From Cricetomys ansorgei (Eukaryota; Chordata; Mammalia; Rodentia; Nesomyidae), in assembly GCA_026225945.1 (NCBI GenBank), contig JAMJFZ010000107.1, forward strand, positions 51,165,001-51,229,000: DNA of 64,000 bases. Direction: 5' to 3'. The notes under the pieces are model-generated. The model did no database searches. It saw nothing but the letters and a program-made list of their open reading frames with translations, and was not told the DNA's origin. Below are positions 1 through 10,555 of the stretch, piece after piece; within the stretch, counting starts at the first letter, position 1, and each line of letters starts with the position of its first letter. The position numbers and the translations under genes are program-made.

Positions 1-323
1 AGAGAACTGTGTGGGAGACCATAGAGTGGAGCTGTGGGTTGTTTGAAAGATGCATAAGGAACCGAGGTGTGCGTGTGGGTCACAGTGACACCTACACTGA
101 GGATTTTAGTTTAATTTAGTTCAGTTTTGTGCTGGTCGTTTTTCCTGCCAGGAGGAGTTTGGAAAGATGAAATTGTCGGTGCTGAAGGGAGTAGGGGCAA
201 TTGCAGTGAAGGTACAGACTCCTGTGGTCCTTTCCTAAGGATTGGCAAATGGAATGAGGTGGCCGCAGCTTGCCTTGCCTGGGGGAATGGAGGGGGTGAG
301 CTGCTGCTGGTATCCTCAGAAGC

Positions 324-326
<3 letters not shown>
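1..326. other. Unassigned left-edge sequence
   Basis: I see no recognisable repeat, exon or RNA gene. Short open frames here run into the following GT microsatellite and translate to Cys-Val or Thr-His runs, so they are not coding. Confidence 0.6.

Positions 327-361
<35 letters not shown>
327..361. repeat. (GT)17 microsatellite
   Basis: An uninterrupted GT dinucleotide tract of about 17 units. It is followed about 20 nt later by a purine-rich stretch. It is likely polymorphic between individuals. Confidence 0.97.
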
Positions 362-362
<1 letters not shown>

Positions 363-381
363 ATGTGGTGAAAACCAACAG

Positions 382-440
382 TAGAAAAAAAGAGAAAAAG
401 GAAAAGAGGAAAGGAGATGCTGAAGGAGAAAAGATGAAGC
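382..440. repeat. Purine-rich low-complexity tract
   Basis: Almost entirely A and G (AGAAAAAGGAAAAGAGG type), directly downstream of the GT tract. It is low complexity and has no coding meaning. Confidence 0.8.
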
Positions 441-441
441 C

Positions 442-2805
442 AGAGTGAAAAGGTTAAACAAGTTCTTCTATTCAGTCATCAAAGACAGACGAACCTCAGC
501 CTTCTCTAGTTTAGAGGTTGGTGATGGTCAGCCCACTTTAGAGAAAAAGCCTAAACACACCTAAGATAATGAGATTTCATCTAGGCTGCCCAGTCTAGAA
601 AGGCTAGCATAATAGCCATAATATTCTTTTTTATGGGCTAGTCCGGTTGCTGGAGCCCACAGACTGACCACAGCCTCCCCCTCCTGCATCCCAAGAGCTG
701 GTTGTGACCTGGACCCACTGGGAGGGTGAAAGGATCCAAAGTCCCTGATGGCAAAAAAACTCAGGAACCTGGTTACGGCTGGGAGCCCACTGGCTGCTTT
801 CAACTCCCTCCTTAGCTCCCTATGGGCAGCACCTGTCCTAGGCTGTAAAGCTGCAGAACCATCGAGTTTCAGTATGTGACAAGAATGTTCCCATCTTCTG
901 ATTTAGTGCTCTTCAAATAGCTCCTGCAGGTTATCCATTGCAATATTCCGAGCCTCAATATCAATGTGCCCTTTCATTTTATTGATATTATCGATTTATC
1001 TCCGTGTCTTGGTACAGGGGACTGAACTCAGAGCCTTCTACCATCCAGAGACTCCTTTTGCCATTCATCTATTCTTTCCTTAAATGATAGTACTACTTCT
1101 GTACTGATAGTTATTTAAAAATATATTCCAAAATAAAGTTTAAAAAGAAAAAGAAGGTTATACAATTTTCTTATTGTACCTTCATTGACAATCTTGGCTC
1201 CCTCAGAGATAGCAGACCTCCGTTCTGGGGACAATTCACCTGCTTCAGCCTGACGAATTAATCTCCTTTGAGTGGGACTCAAACCCACTCTTAAATGTCA
1301 AGAGGCACACATACCCCATTTATGGAAACTTCTAGGAGTTCACTATTTATCATCCTCTCATCCTGGGTCACAGTGAGAATTTGGGTTATAACTGCACTCT
1401 TCTCTGTGTGCAGGGAGAGAGCCCTGGCCCTCTTCTGAGTCTCCTAGAGTCTCAGCACCATCTGAGCATAGAGCTGTCGGGGGCAGCAAGGTCATCCAGC
1501 TGCCACTGTAAATACTACCATTGTCTAGTGTGCAGAAGAACAAGAGAAGCCACATCTGCTGCCAGGTGGTGGGAGAACAGAAATGGAAGTATGGTGTGGG
1601 GTGGGAGGTGCCGAAGGGTGTCTGGGAAAGGAGGATCAATAAAGCCTGACTAGTTCACGGTGTTTACTATCCACAGCCCTAAAGTGGTTTGGGATCTGGG
1701 GAAACTGCCAACATGGAACAGCTTTCCTTAGGGACTGTGGATGCAGGTGTTCCAGATGGGAAGATAAAGATGGCAGCCACAATGGGACCGGTTATGAGAT
1801 CCGATGACACAGTGTTAACACGAAGACCAGCTTGCCCTAGCTCACAGAGACTCCCACTTGTTCCTAAAAACACATTTTGACATCCTCTATTGCCACCGTG
1901 TGTGAATGCCTTTGAGACCAGAAACTCAGCAATTCGGCAGAGAGAAAAGTTTTCCACAACACACAATTGCTGGGGTGTGGCCTGTTTGGGGCTGAGAATC
2001 CTTCTCCCGGAAGATAACAAGCTCAAAATGCTTTGCTTTAAATGGGAAGCAGTCCATGAACCAACTGGAAATGTTCGTGTAGCAAACATTGGGGATAGAC
2101 TCTATCTGGGCCCCCCTGGGGGGGTGTTAACCCTTTCCAGCAATCCAGGAGACCTTTGCCATCTCTCCATTCTTCACTCTACCTGCTCCTTAATGACAGA
2201 CAAACCTGTTTCCTGAAGCTGGATTTAACATTGCTGAGACTTTAAACTAGATCTTTTATTGTCTGATATGGAAAGAGCAGTCTTCCCTTGGGGTGAGTGC
2301 TCTAGAACAGAAGCTGCTCTGGGTTCCGGGAGGGGACAGATTCTTCATAATCCAGGGAAGAGACTTGAATCCCACAGAGAAGCAATTTAGGCAATAGCTG
2401 ATGAGTTAAAACATGGAGAAAGCTTTTTTGAATTTCCTAGTCCTAGAAACCTGTTCTGTTGCCCTAGACACAAGGCATGTAGTCCAGGTATGGACAGCAT
2501 TTTGTTCCATCCTTGGGACAACAATAATTCAAACATTGGGCCTCTGACCCAAGCTAGGCTTTGCCAAGATCTGATGCATAAGTCAGAAGCAAGTCTCCAT
2601 AGGCGCTAAATAGGAGGTTGTGAAGCTGGGACTCTTGGATATCATGTTATTACCTAGCATGTGAAGGGAGACTTGAACTGAAGCCAAGAGACAGCGGCAG
2701 AGATGAAAGGGGTGTGCGTGCTCAAGGTTTCACTGGGAGAAAAAAAAGCCCTGGTCATGTGATGTCAAACCACAAGGGTGCTCTTTCTCCACAATCATGG
2801 GGAAG
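442..2805. other. Unassigned, largely repeat-free stretch
   Basis: No family is recognised with confidence. A stretch near 1001-1065 (TGGTACAGGGGACTGAACTC) resembles the reverse complement of an ID-type tRNA-derived tail, but it is too short to call. Open frames at 1679-2089 (minus, 136 codons) and 1890-2216 (plus, 108 codons) overlap on opposite strands and show no domain. Confidence 0.5.
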
Positions 2806-2833
2806 CCTTCATGGGGAAGCCTCCCCATGAAGG
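2806..2833. other. Perfect 12-bp inverted repeat with 4-nt loop
   Basis: The left arm CCTTCATGGGGA and right arm TCCCCATGAAGG are perfectly complementary around the loop AGCC. The left arm is also part of a short direct repeat (CATGGGGAAGCCT occurs just upstream). It could fold as a hairpin in DNA or RNA. No known element is recognised around it. Confidence 0.9.
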
Positions 2834-3354
2834 GAGCTCCTTCATCTTCACCTCTGAAAGACAGCTGCTTTCTGGTGACATGGTTAGGCCACCAAGCTCC
2901 ACGGTGACAGTCTTAGCTGAAAAACAGAGCAGGGTGTCTATCCAGGAAGATTAATGCCATGTCTCACTTGCTTTGCCCAGCACAGTGGATTTTCTCTACA
3001 GCAAATAAGCCATTTAGCTTTTGCTTGCTTGGAAGAGTTTTGAAAGGATCAGTCTATCCTGGAACTCCTATCATACTCAGAGGTATGGACGTTCATGAAA
3101 CACGACATGAACACTTCTAGTGCAAGGTCTTCGTACTGGCCGTTCAGTGCATCTGGACTGTGACCCAGTTTGTCTCTTACTTCCTACGAGGAGCTATTCC
3201 TACAAGGTGCTATTAGTATCATGTTAGGATCCTCCCGTTCCTGTGCCTGGGTCTACCCCTTTACCTTTCACCTTCGCTCATCCAGATCTTTATCCTTTGA
3301 CCGGTTTTTAGTTCTATTCTTGCATACTATCTACCTTAAGTTTTTGAGGCCCGG
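2834..3354. other. Unassigned sequence
   Basis: I recognise no repeat or gene here. A frame opening at 3170 continues into the B3 SINE downstream and is not credible as a protein. Confidence 0.5.
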
Positions 3355-3554
3355 TCTTTCTCTAAAAGCTCACTGCCTGGATAACCTGGCTGCTATTGAT
3401 CCCCCAGGATCCTTCTGTCTCCACCTCTCCAGCACTGGGGTTACAGGCACGAACTACCACATCCAGCCTTTTACATGGGCACTGGGGATCCAAACTCAGG
3501 TCCCTACGTTTGTGTGGCAATCACTTTATCATTTGAACCACCTCCCCAACATCA
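3355..3554 (-). mobile_element. B3 SINE (diverged, reverse orientation)
   Basis: Read on the minus strand it has the order of a B3: a tRNA-like head (the complement of the ACTTTATCATTTGAACCACC region matches 'GGCTCAGTNGGTAAAGTGCTTG' in type), a middle with CAGCACTGGGGTTACAGGCA in complement, then the 'ATCC...GGGG' and 'GAGCTCA' zone. It is diverged and lacks a clear tail or target duplication. B4 is a possible alternative, since the middles are alike. Confidence 0.65.
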
Positions 3555-3604
3555 GTGTTCCTGTCTTTTTTATGGGATATAGAAAATGCCCTCCGCCCCC
3601 AGCC

Positions 3605-3700
3605 TTATGGCTTTGAATACCTGGTTCCCAGCTGGTAATACTGATTGGGAGCTTGTAGAATCTTTAGGAGATGGGGCCTTCCTGGTGGCCCAGGTCCCCT
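3605..3700 (+). mobile_element. MaLR-type LTR fragment
   Basis: Contains the 5'-LTR signature of rodent MaLRs: GGCTTTGAATACCTGGTTCC, then AGCTGGT...ACTGATTGGGAG and TTTAGGAGATGGGGCCTT. The rest of the LTR is not recognisable, so this is a truncated or badly decayed piece. Confidence 0.5.
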
Positions 3701-5429
3701 GACTTCTCACCCAGTGTCATTTCAGCATACTGGTACTGTGCCCTGGGCCATCCTGAGGACTGAAACTGAAAGTGTGACATACCCACATTTCCCAGGAAGA
3801 CAAGACTCTGTTCATTTGACTCCCCATTTGAGTTCACTAGCTGGGTCTACCAAGACAAGGCAACACAAATGGAATCTGGTATCCAGCTCTTCAATGTCCC
3901 TCTTCATTTCTTTGTTTGCTCCAGCTGTTACATTGGACATCAGGAGCAGATAAACACAGAGATGAGACCACATTTGAAGCACCGACAAGCAGTAACGAAA
4001 GGCAGGGAATTTCCAGTCTGGGAAGATGAAGAGTGAGCTTTGTATCTAGGCTGGAGGAATGCTGTATTGAAACTGACGTTGGGAGTCTGAGCAGACTTTG
4101 GAAGCCAACTGAACTGTGGCTCTTTCAGGGACAAGTGAGGTGAGTGCAGCAGGTGACTGTGGGGACATGGGCACTCCCTGTTGACCCAGAAATCCTTGTA
4201 ACCCAGGGCTTAATGACACACACCATGAAGGCAGTTTCTACTCTTCACTTTTGAAGCTAAAAAGTCCTGAGAAATTATGACTGTCACAATCCACTCGAGG
4301 TTGATTTGCCATGTAGCTTAAAGGCAGCAAAATCCAGCTTTCAGAACTAATTAATTAACAGAGACTAAGTGATAAAGAGGAACACAAGTGTTTCTGTGAG
4401 CAGACTAAGCTTGACAAACTGTATACAGACTATTACATATTCTCTCACTTCGAGGCATTATAATCCATTCTGTAGTTCTCCAGGCTGGTTCGCTCACTGA
4501 TACTGGATGAAAACCCAGGCAGGTCTAAGGTTTTGTCAGTAGTAGTTATTAAGGGGTCTTCCAGTCCTAGAGGAATATTGCTGCAGAAATGAAATATTTC
4601 AAGAATGAAAACAGCCCAACTTAAGCATTTCAATACCTAAAATGACCCATTCAGTGTAGACATCCACATGGAAAACATCGTCCAAATACTTTTTTCTCTT
4701 CTGTCTTATCTTGTGTTGAGCTCCAGGTTTGACATAGACATTTGCCTCTGTGTTCTCTTGCCTCAAGGCACTGATTCTTTTTTTTTCCTGGACTGAAGTT
4801 AAGGAGAAGGAAGGATAGCAAGGCCGCAGAAGGTCTTTTTTGATGGACACAGATAGAATCAGAGACTGGAGCAGACAAAGGGTGTGACATGACCCGTTTG
4901 GTGTCCCTCCCTGTGGGTCATGTTAGGGCTTCGGACCTTTTAATGGTAGTAAAGCTGTCTCTCTGGCCACCTGCTGACAATGATTAGTCTTGGGGCCTCT
5001 GAGTATGGTTTCTCTGCAGGATCTCGGTGTCCTATCCTCTAGAGGCCGTCTGTGTTCTCAGGATCTTCCCTGGCCCACCATATCTGCTCAGTGTCACCCC
5101 ACTCCTCTCGGTCGTTTTGCTCAGGCCATTACTTTTATCCAGGAGGGAATGAAGACAAAGTTCTGAGCATCCCCCAAAAGATACAATTAAAGTTAAAACA
5201 CCGCTCTGCTCTTGCCACAGTCTCTATGACCTAATTTGGGAAGTGGTTCTCTCCTCCTCACGGGGGAAGAAGCAGCAGATCCAGACGGCTCCACAGACTC
5301 TCCTTTCCCCGATTTCTTCCCTGCTCTCTGCTGTATATGTGGGTGCCGATGTTGATGTTCCTTGTCATGCTTTGGAGTCTTGTATTGGCCTAGCACCAAG
5401 GGGTTTGCTCTAGGCTTTAGAAAGCTATA
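3701..5429. other. Unassigned, no repeat recognised
   Basis: Mixed-composition DNA with only short T runs (near 4778-4787). Overlapping minus-strand frames at 4599-4890 have no domain and no splice context. Nothing supports a gene. Confidence 0.5.
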
Positions 5430-5600
5430 GTTGAATGAACCTCATCCCACCTTGTAAATATTATCTTATCTGTCAAAAAAAATGTCATTAAAGATCTGAT
5501 TATGGGAATTATCTTAGATTATGGGAATAGGCTCTTAGCTCAGTCCTAAGTATCCTTATAAGAGGAAGGTAGATGGCGAACTGACACATAGATGTGGAGG
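5430..5600 (+). mobile_element. MLT1-type LTR, 5' portion (host of a nested insertion)
   Basis: The stretch reads as the front half of a mammal-wide MaLR LTR of the MLT1 group: AACCTCATCC..., CATTAAAGATCTGATTATGGG, then GTATCCTTATAAGAGGAAGG and GATGTGGAGG. The matching back half resumes at 6009, after a younger LTR. The orientation of both halves is the same. Confidence 0.6.
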
Positions 5601-6008
5601 TGTTATAGATTAGGTTTGGAAGGGACCCCAAAGACACATATGTTTGCATGTTGTTCCTCGGTCAGTGACTCTGCTTGGAGGATGTAGGAGGTTTAGAAGG
5701 CAGTACAAAGTTTAGAAGATGGATGACGTAGGAGGAAATAATTAGAGAAAGTAGATCACTGGTGGACATGCCTTTGAGGGATACATCAAGATCCCATTTC
5801 TTCTCCTCTCTCCCTGCTTGAAAGCCACCATAACACTGGGCACTTGTTGCTGCCACTATGTTCTGCTTGACTATAGGCCTAGAGTCTTGGGGACAAGTGA
5901 CAATTACCCGAAAACTCCAAAATCAGGACCCCAAACAAATCCTTTGAAGTTGATTAACCAAGACATTTTTTTTTTCACAGTGATGAGAACTAACACATGT
6001 TTAGTAGC
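5601..6008 (+). mobile_element. Rodent MaLR-type solo LTR nested inside the MLT1
   Basis: Starts TGTTATAGATTAGGTTTGGA, has a middle ATAATTAGAGAAAGTAGATCACTGG-like segment and a 3' zone TTAACCAAGACATT...GTGATGAGAACTAACACA, the layout of rodent MaLR LTRs. The 8-mer TGTGGAGG occurs on both sides (5593-5600 and 6009-6016) and joins the two MLT1 halves. MaLRs usually make 5-bp duplications, so the true ends may differ by a few bases. Confidence 0.6.
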
Positions 6009-6232
6009 TGTGGAGGCCGAGATGAGAGAAACAGAATAGATGAAGGATGGTCCAGAGAACAGAAGAGCAGAATCTCCCCATTTCCTCGTGAGGGCGCGGA
6101 GTACAGACACCTTGATACCTCTACCTGTTCAGTGTTTTTGATCTGGGGCTGCTCACCTCCAGAATCCTGAGAGAATAAATTTGTATCATTTTCAGCCAAC
6201 CAGTTTGTGGTAATTAATTGTAACAAACTCAG
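6009..6232 (+). mobile_element. MLT1-type LTR, 3' portion
   Basis: Contains the MLT1 3' signature CCTCCAGAATCCTGAGAGAAT followed by AAATTTGT, then CAGTTTGTGGTAATTAATTG. It continues the 5430-5600 half after the nested LTR. The AATAAA poly(A) signal of the LTR is preserved (GAGAATAAATTT). Confidence 0.7.
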
Positions 6233-6427
6233 AGGACAATACATGAGCCTCAGTGGAAGTAGGAAAGAAATCCATTTTAAATTCTGTGCTTAAAAGAGAT
6301 ACATTCTAAAATTGTCTCAGTGCCCTCGTGAAGGGTCATTCTCTCTTATGAGTGGTTGTTTCAATGTTCAACTTTTCATGCACAGAGATCAGTTCAAGGG
6401 GAGCAACACGGCTGGTGGCACGATGAG

Positions 6428-6468
6428 GATTAATCATGATTAATCATGGCGATGATTAATCATCGCCA
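6428..6468. other. Two adjacent perfect palindromes
   Basis: 6428-6445 is GATTAATCATGATTAATC, its own reverse complement (18 nt). 6447-6468 is a second perfect palindrome of 22 nt with centre GATGATTAATCATC. Both share a GATTAATCAT core that occurs three times (6428, 6438, 6453). They sit at the 5' edge of a MaLR LTR. TAAT...ATTA spacing is typical of paired homeodomain sites; binding is inference only. Confidence 0.95.
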
Positions 6469-6866
6469 ACTTGATAGGATTGAGAGGTACCTAGAACATT
6501 GGTGAAGCACGTCTTTGGGTGTGCCTGGGAGGGCATTTCCAGAGGTGATTAGACAGCAGGGACTCTGATCGCACGGTGGATTCATTCCATGATGTATTCT
6601 CAATATGAAAGCATCAGTGGGAGATGGCGGAAAGAATGAGTTGGGATGTGGAAGGAGGAAGTAGGTCACTGGGGGCATGTCCTCTAGAACTTCATCTTGC
6701 TCTGGCCTCTTCCTGTATTCTTTACCTCTCTGCTTTCTGTCAGCCATGGTGTGAACTCCTCTGCCTTCCCACACCTCACTCACCATGAAGAGCTAACCAA
6801 TAGCTTCTTCCATGAAGTTGTCTCTGTTGGTTTCTGGTCAGAGCAGCGATAAAACTGACTGACAGG
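6453..6866 (+). mobile_element. Rodent MaLR-type solo LTR
   Basis: Begins near TGATTAATCATCGCCAACTT and has the recognisable GAGGTACCTAGAACATTGGT, GGGTGTGCCTGGGAGGGCA and AAGTAGGTCACTGGGGGCAT blocks. It ends GTTTCTGGTCAGAGCAGCGA then TAAAACTGACTGACAG. The exact 5' boundary is blurred by the palindromes. No internal retroviral sequence follows. Confidence 0.65.
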
Positions 6867-7844
6867 TGGGCTCACTACATTCTTTCCTCTGACTAACCAC
6901 ATGCCTTGGTGTAGGGACTTCGCAACTCTGGCTTCTGTGCTTCTTTGATGCCATCTCTGAAGACAGAATGTTCATTATGATCTCATTTGCACGTGGGATT
7001 CTTGATCTCCAATAACTGTTTGTACATGTTTGTTTCTTTCCCTGGGAAATTTAATATTGTTATTTCCCCAGGGGCACTCCCAGAGAAACCAGGGAGCAGC
7101 CTTGCCTGAGTACTCCACACAGAGAGAGGATTCCCCACACAGATGGGAGATAAGAGATGTGATTAACACCTTTAATGCTGAACTGGCTCCCAGGCCTGGC
7201 ATCCTGGCTGGTGACTCGTGGGAACTTGGAGTGATAGTAGAACTTGAGGTTTTGTCTTCCACTCCCTAGGATTTAGAAAGATCTCAAGGAGCTAGTGAGT
7301 TCACTGGATGAGAGGCATGGTCAGTGCTCGGTCATTTCCAGGCTGTGTTTCTGCCTCTGCCTCTCTGTCATACTCTTCCCTTTCCTGTACCATTTGTATT
7401 CTCATCTTTGAAGAGGAAGGGAAGGCAAGAGTGGGAGCATTATCTGCTCATCCAAATGAACAGATGTTAGGCAACAATCATATGTCAGAGCTTCTGCTCG
7501 GAGCTGGGGCTCTGAACACCAAGCAAACAGTCCCTGACTAATGGAACACAGTCTAGTGAGTTAATCTTCTCCTGAGATTCCCTTTCAAGTTAAAACTTAC
7601 ACAGATGTCCACTGTCCACCAGAGACAAGCAGTGGCCGGAGCTAGAGTAGATACCTTGAGAAGTAAGTGGACACTGGGTAACTGTTCTCCCAGATCCTCT
7701 GACTGTCCCTGGAAGATTGAGATCATAAAAGTAAATGAGTTCTTGGTTTGAAAAATACTATTTTTGAACCCAGCATAGTGTGGGATGGGGGGAGGGGGCT
7801 GCAAATCCTGGCTCTGAGGAATGCTTTACTTGGTTTCCTTTTTG
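6867..7844. other. Unassigned sequence
   Basis: No recognised repeat or exon. Short frames on both strands between 6975 and 7541 overlap one another and are not supported by any motif. Confidence 0.5.
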
Positions 7845-8046
7845 TTTTTCCCCTTCCTTCCTTCCTTCCTTCCTTCCTTCCTTCCTTCCTTCCTTCCTTC
7901 CTTCCTTCCTTCCTCCCTCCCTCCTTCCCTCCCTCCCTCCTTCCTTCCTTCTTTCTTTCCTTCCTTCCTTCTTTCTTTCCTTCCTTCCTTCCTTCTTTCC
8001 TTCTTTCCTTCCTTCCTTCTTTCCTCCCCTGCTTTCTTTCTTTTTT
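7845..8046. repeat. Long pyrimidine microsatellite, mainly (CCTT)n and (CTTT)n
   Basis: From 7845 to 8030 every base is C or T (186 nt), in CCTT, CCCT and CTTT units. A single G at 8031 precedes the T-rich tail of a B1. The tract most likely grew from that SINE's poly(A) tail. Its Leu-Pro-Ser-Phe open frames in several phases are artefacts. Homopurine-homopyrimidine DNA of this length can form triplexes (established property; not shown here). Confidence 0.97.
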
Positions 8047-8178
8047 GAGACAGGTTTTCTCTGTATAGCCCTGACTGTCCTGGAATTCACTTTATAGACC
8101 AGGCTTAAACTCACAGAGATTCACTTGCTTCTGCTTCCTGAGTGCTGGGATTAAAGGCCTGTGCCACCACCGCCTGGC
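8047..8178 (-). mobile_element. B1 SINE (reverse orientation)
   Basis: Starts GAGACAGGTTTTCTCTGTAT, continues TAGACCAGGCTTAAACTCAC, has GTGCTGGGATTAAAGGCCTG and ends CCACCGCCTGGC, the reverse complement of a monomeric B1 of normal length (about 132 bp). It lies directly against the pyrimidine tract on its tail side. Confidence 0.93.
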
Positions 8179-9582
8179 ACTTGGCTGGGTTTCTGGTCTT
8201 AACACTACTGTTACCAAATCTTGGGCTTTTGTCCAAATTGTTTAATCAATAAAACAATAATATCTTCACCAACAAAAATAAACTAATTCTAATAATAGAA
8301 TAAATACTAATTCTAATGCTGTCTAACTCATTGGTTATAAACAAGATGAGTTTATCATGTAAAACACAACAGTGTCTGACAGAGACCAAGCACTCAAGAG
8401 AATGTCAATGAGGTTCATACATGTGTCTGTGAACGGCTTCAACTCTCCACAATCCAGCTGAGCTGCCTCATTCTTCACTAAATGTCGAAGATGACAACAG
8501 AGCCCACTTGAAAGTTTGGGAAAATTCCACTTGACTTCAAAGCCCTTTGATGAGTGATCATACAACGCTTGTCTTCTCACGGTCAGGACTGAAGTTCAGC
8601 AAACTCTGGATACTGATTGAAGCAAAATGCAGTTAAGAGGAACAGAAGGGAAGCCATAACCACACTCTGACAGGGAACTGACATCTCTTTGCGAGTTAAT
8701 GACCAAAGAGTCTGAAGGAAATTGTAAAAGTATCAGGTGAGTGTGGCTTTGCCAACAGAAAAGAGACTTTCTTACTCACTGAGCCTTTAGCTGAGGCCTG
8801 GCAATAACATGAATACTGGGAATGGCCCAAAGCAAACCGGCAAGGAACTTGAACTTTAAGAGACAGGGCAGGAGTTGAAATAGAGGATGGATGTGACCAG
8901 GAAGGGAGGAAGACTTGGGCCAGACATTTGGGATAGAAGGGGTGGACGTGGAAAGGTTGAGCCGAGCCAGCTCTCCAAGGACAGAGTTCTTGTTCATGTG
9001 CTGGAGGTCTGCGCCCTGGGCAGTGGCAAGCGGATGGAGCCTTACTTAACAGCTTGCAGGTGACTCTGCGGAACACTCGGCTGGTGGCAGATGCAGCTCT
9101 GAAGGTGGAAAGCGGTGACCACCTGTGCTCTGTGCCTCTGCTACTCCCTCCCCACTTGGTTTGCTTATGATAACATCTGCAGTGCCCCAGAGGCTCCAGA
9201 TTAAGTTCCTCACGAAGGCAGACATCAGACCCAGTGCTCGCTTTCAGATGACATTCTAACCAGCCATGCAACTTTCCCCAGCAGAGGAAGTCATCAGAAA
9301 AGTAAGACTGAACGCCATAGATCTTTCTGTTCTACACCGGACGTGTGAAGCCAACCAGTGAGAGGAAGAGAAAAATAATGATCAGACCTGATCAAATCTC
9401 CCATCTTTCTGAAAGTACCAGAGCAACTCCTTGGGGAGGGGCCTGTTCACATCAGAACAGAGGAACTGTGACTAGCTGACAGAGATAAGGAAGCAGGAAG
9501 GTCAGCTGCCTGCAATATGGCGGACATCGGATCTCTCAGGTCAGAGTCTGAGCTCCAAGGTCAGGGTGCCTTCTCACGTTAC
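8179..9582. other. Unassigned sequence with one long but unsupported frame
   Basis: No repeat is recognised. A minus-strand frame of 191 codons (8696-9271) is the longest here outside repeats. Its protein has no domain, no signal peptide and a poor start context (T at -3), and no splice or poly(A) features frame it. I treat it as chance. Confidence 0.5.
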
Positions 9583-9660
9583 AAGTGAAGAAGGCCAGGC
9601 TCACTGGGTTTCAGTGACCTGCCCAAGGATATGCAGATGGGTTTGAACAGACTCACCCTA
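9583..9660 (-). mobile_element. MIR fragment
   Basis: The run GGCTCACTGGGTTTCAGTGA, then CCTGCCCAAGGATATGCAGA is the reverse complement of the MIR core (cAAGTCACTTAACC / TGACCTTGGGCAAG). It is short and diverged. Confidence 0.5.
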
Positions 9661-10136
9661 GTACAAAGCAACTTTCTTTACACATACCAACAAGCACTGC
9701 TGTAGGGAGTGGCTTGCAGTTAGGGCTGTGTAGTTCGGACTCTTAAGAAAACGGGAACTGAAAATTCTCACATGGGGCTAATGAATCTGCAGCAGCAATT
9801 TCCTCTGCTTAGCTGGATGAGGGACAAGCGTGCTGTGGCACTGATCTGTGCCTTTTCTCTGACAAGAGGTTTCTGCAACATTGCTGTTGGAAAAAGCCCT
9901 TCCAGACTTCTGGGAATTTCAGCCACCAAAATTTCCAGGACCTTTTCTGATTCCCATTGTTCTGGGCCAGATTTTTTCCTGGAAAGACCTTGGAAACATC
10001 TGTCCCCCTGCTCCGTGCTGAGCCACTTTCAAGTGGGACCTGCTTTTTCTCGTTTCTACTGAGATCTCTTCATTTAGCACGCGATTCTGTAAGATTATCC
10101 ATCCTGGAAGGATTTTAAGTGCTTTAAAATACATGG
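9661..10136. other. Unassigned sequence
   Basis: No repeat recognised. A 96-codon plus-strand frame (9772-10062) is overlapped by a minus-strand frame and shows no family resemblance. Confidence 0.5.
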
Positions 10137-10440
10137 TAACCTCTCACTATTTGCTGTAGTTATGTTCTGTAAAGTCACGGAAAACACTGAATTAGCAAAT
10201 ACCAAACCATTTACTCCTTGGGCAGCCACCAAGTGATGTTCCCAAGAGCCTCTTGTGTAAGTATTTTTGTCAACTGATATTTGTATTTAATATATCACAA
10301 TAAACATATAAATATAACAATATGTGTTATAGATATAACAACTTGTATAATATGGAATATATAAAAATAACAAAAGAAAACAAAAAATATCAAAGCAGTT
10401 ATATATAGAATAAAGGTTGTACATCAAAAATAAATCTACT
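10137..10440 (+). mobile_element. Possible ancient DNA transposon remnant, AT-rich
   Basis: TTTGCTGTAGTTATGTTCTG, TAAAGTCACGGAAAACACTG and GAATTAGCAAATACCAAACC recall a mammal-wide non-autonomous DNA transposon (Tigger-like group) that I cannot name with certainty. The second half (10260-10440) is very AT-rich and could be a simple expansion. Confidence 0.3.
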
Positions 10441-10555
10441 TGTGAAAATTTTCAGATGTTTTTAGTGATGTTTGGAGTTTGAATTTCTAAAAAAATTGGT
10501 GTAGAGGAATATTTCATCTTTTAATCTATCAGCATGACTGATCTAGGGTACAAAC

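Noticed and set aside
7748..8114. Overlapping frames of Leu-Pro-Ser-Phe and Gly-Arg-Lys-Glu repeats
   Set aside because: These are translations of the pyrimidine microsatellite on either strand.
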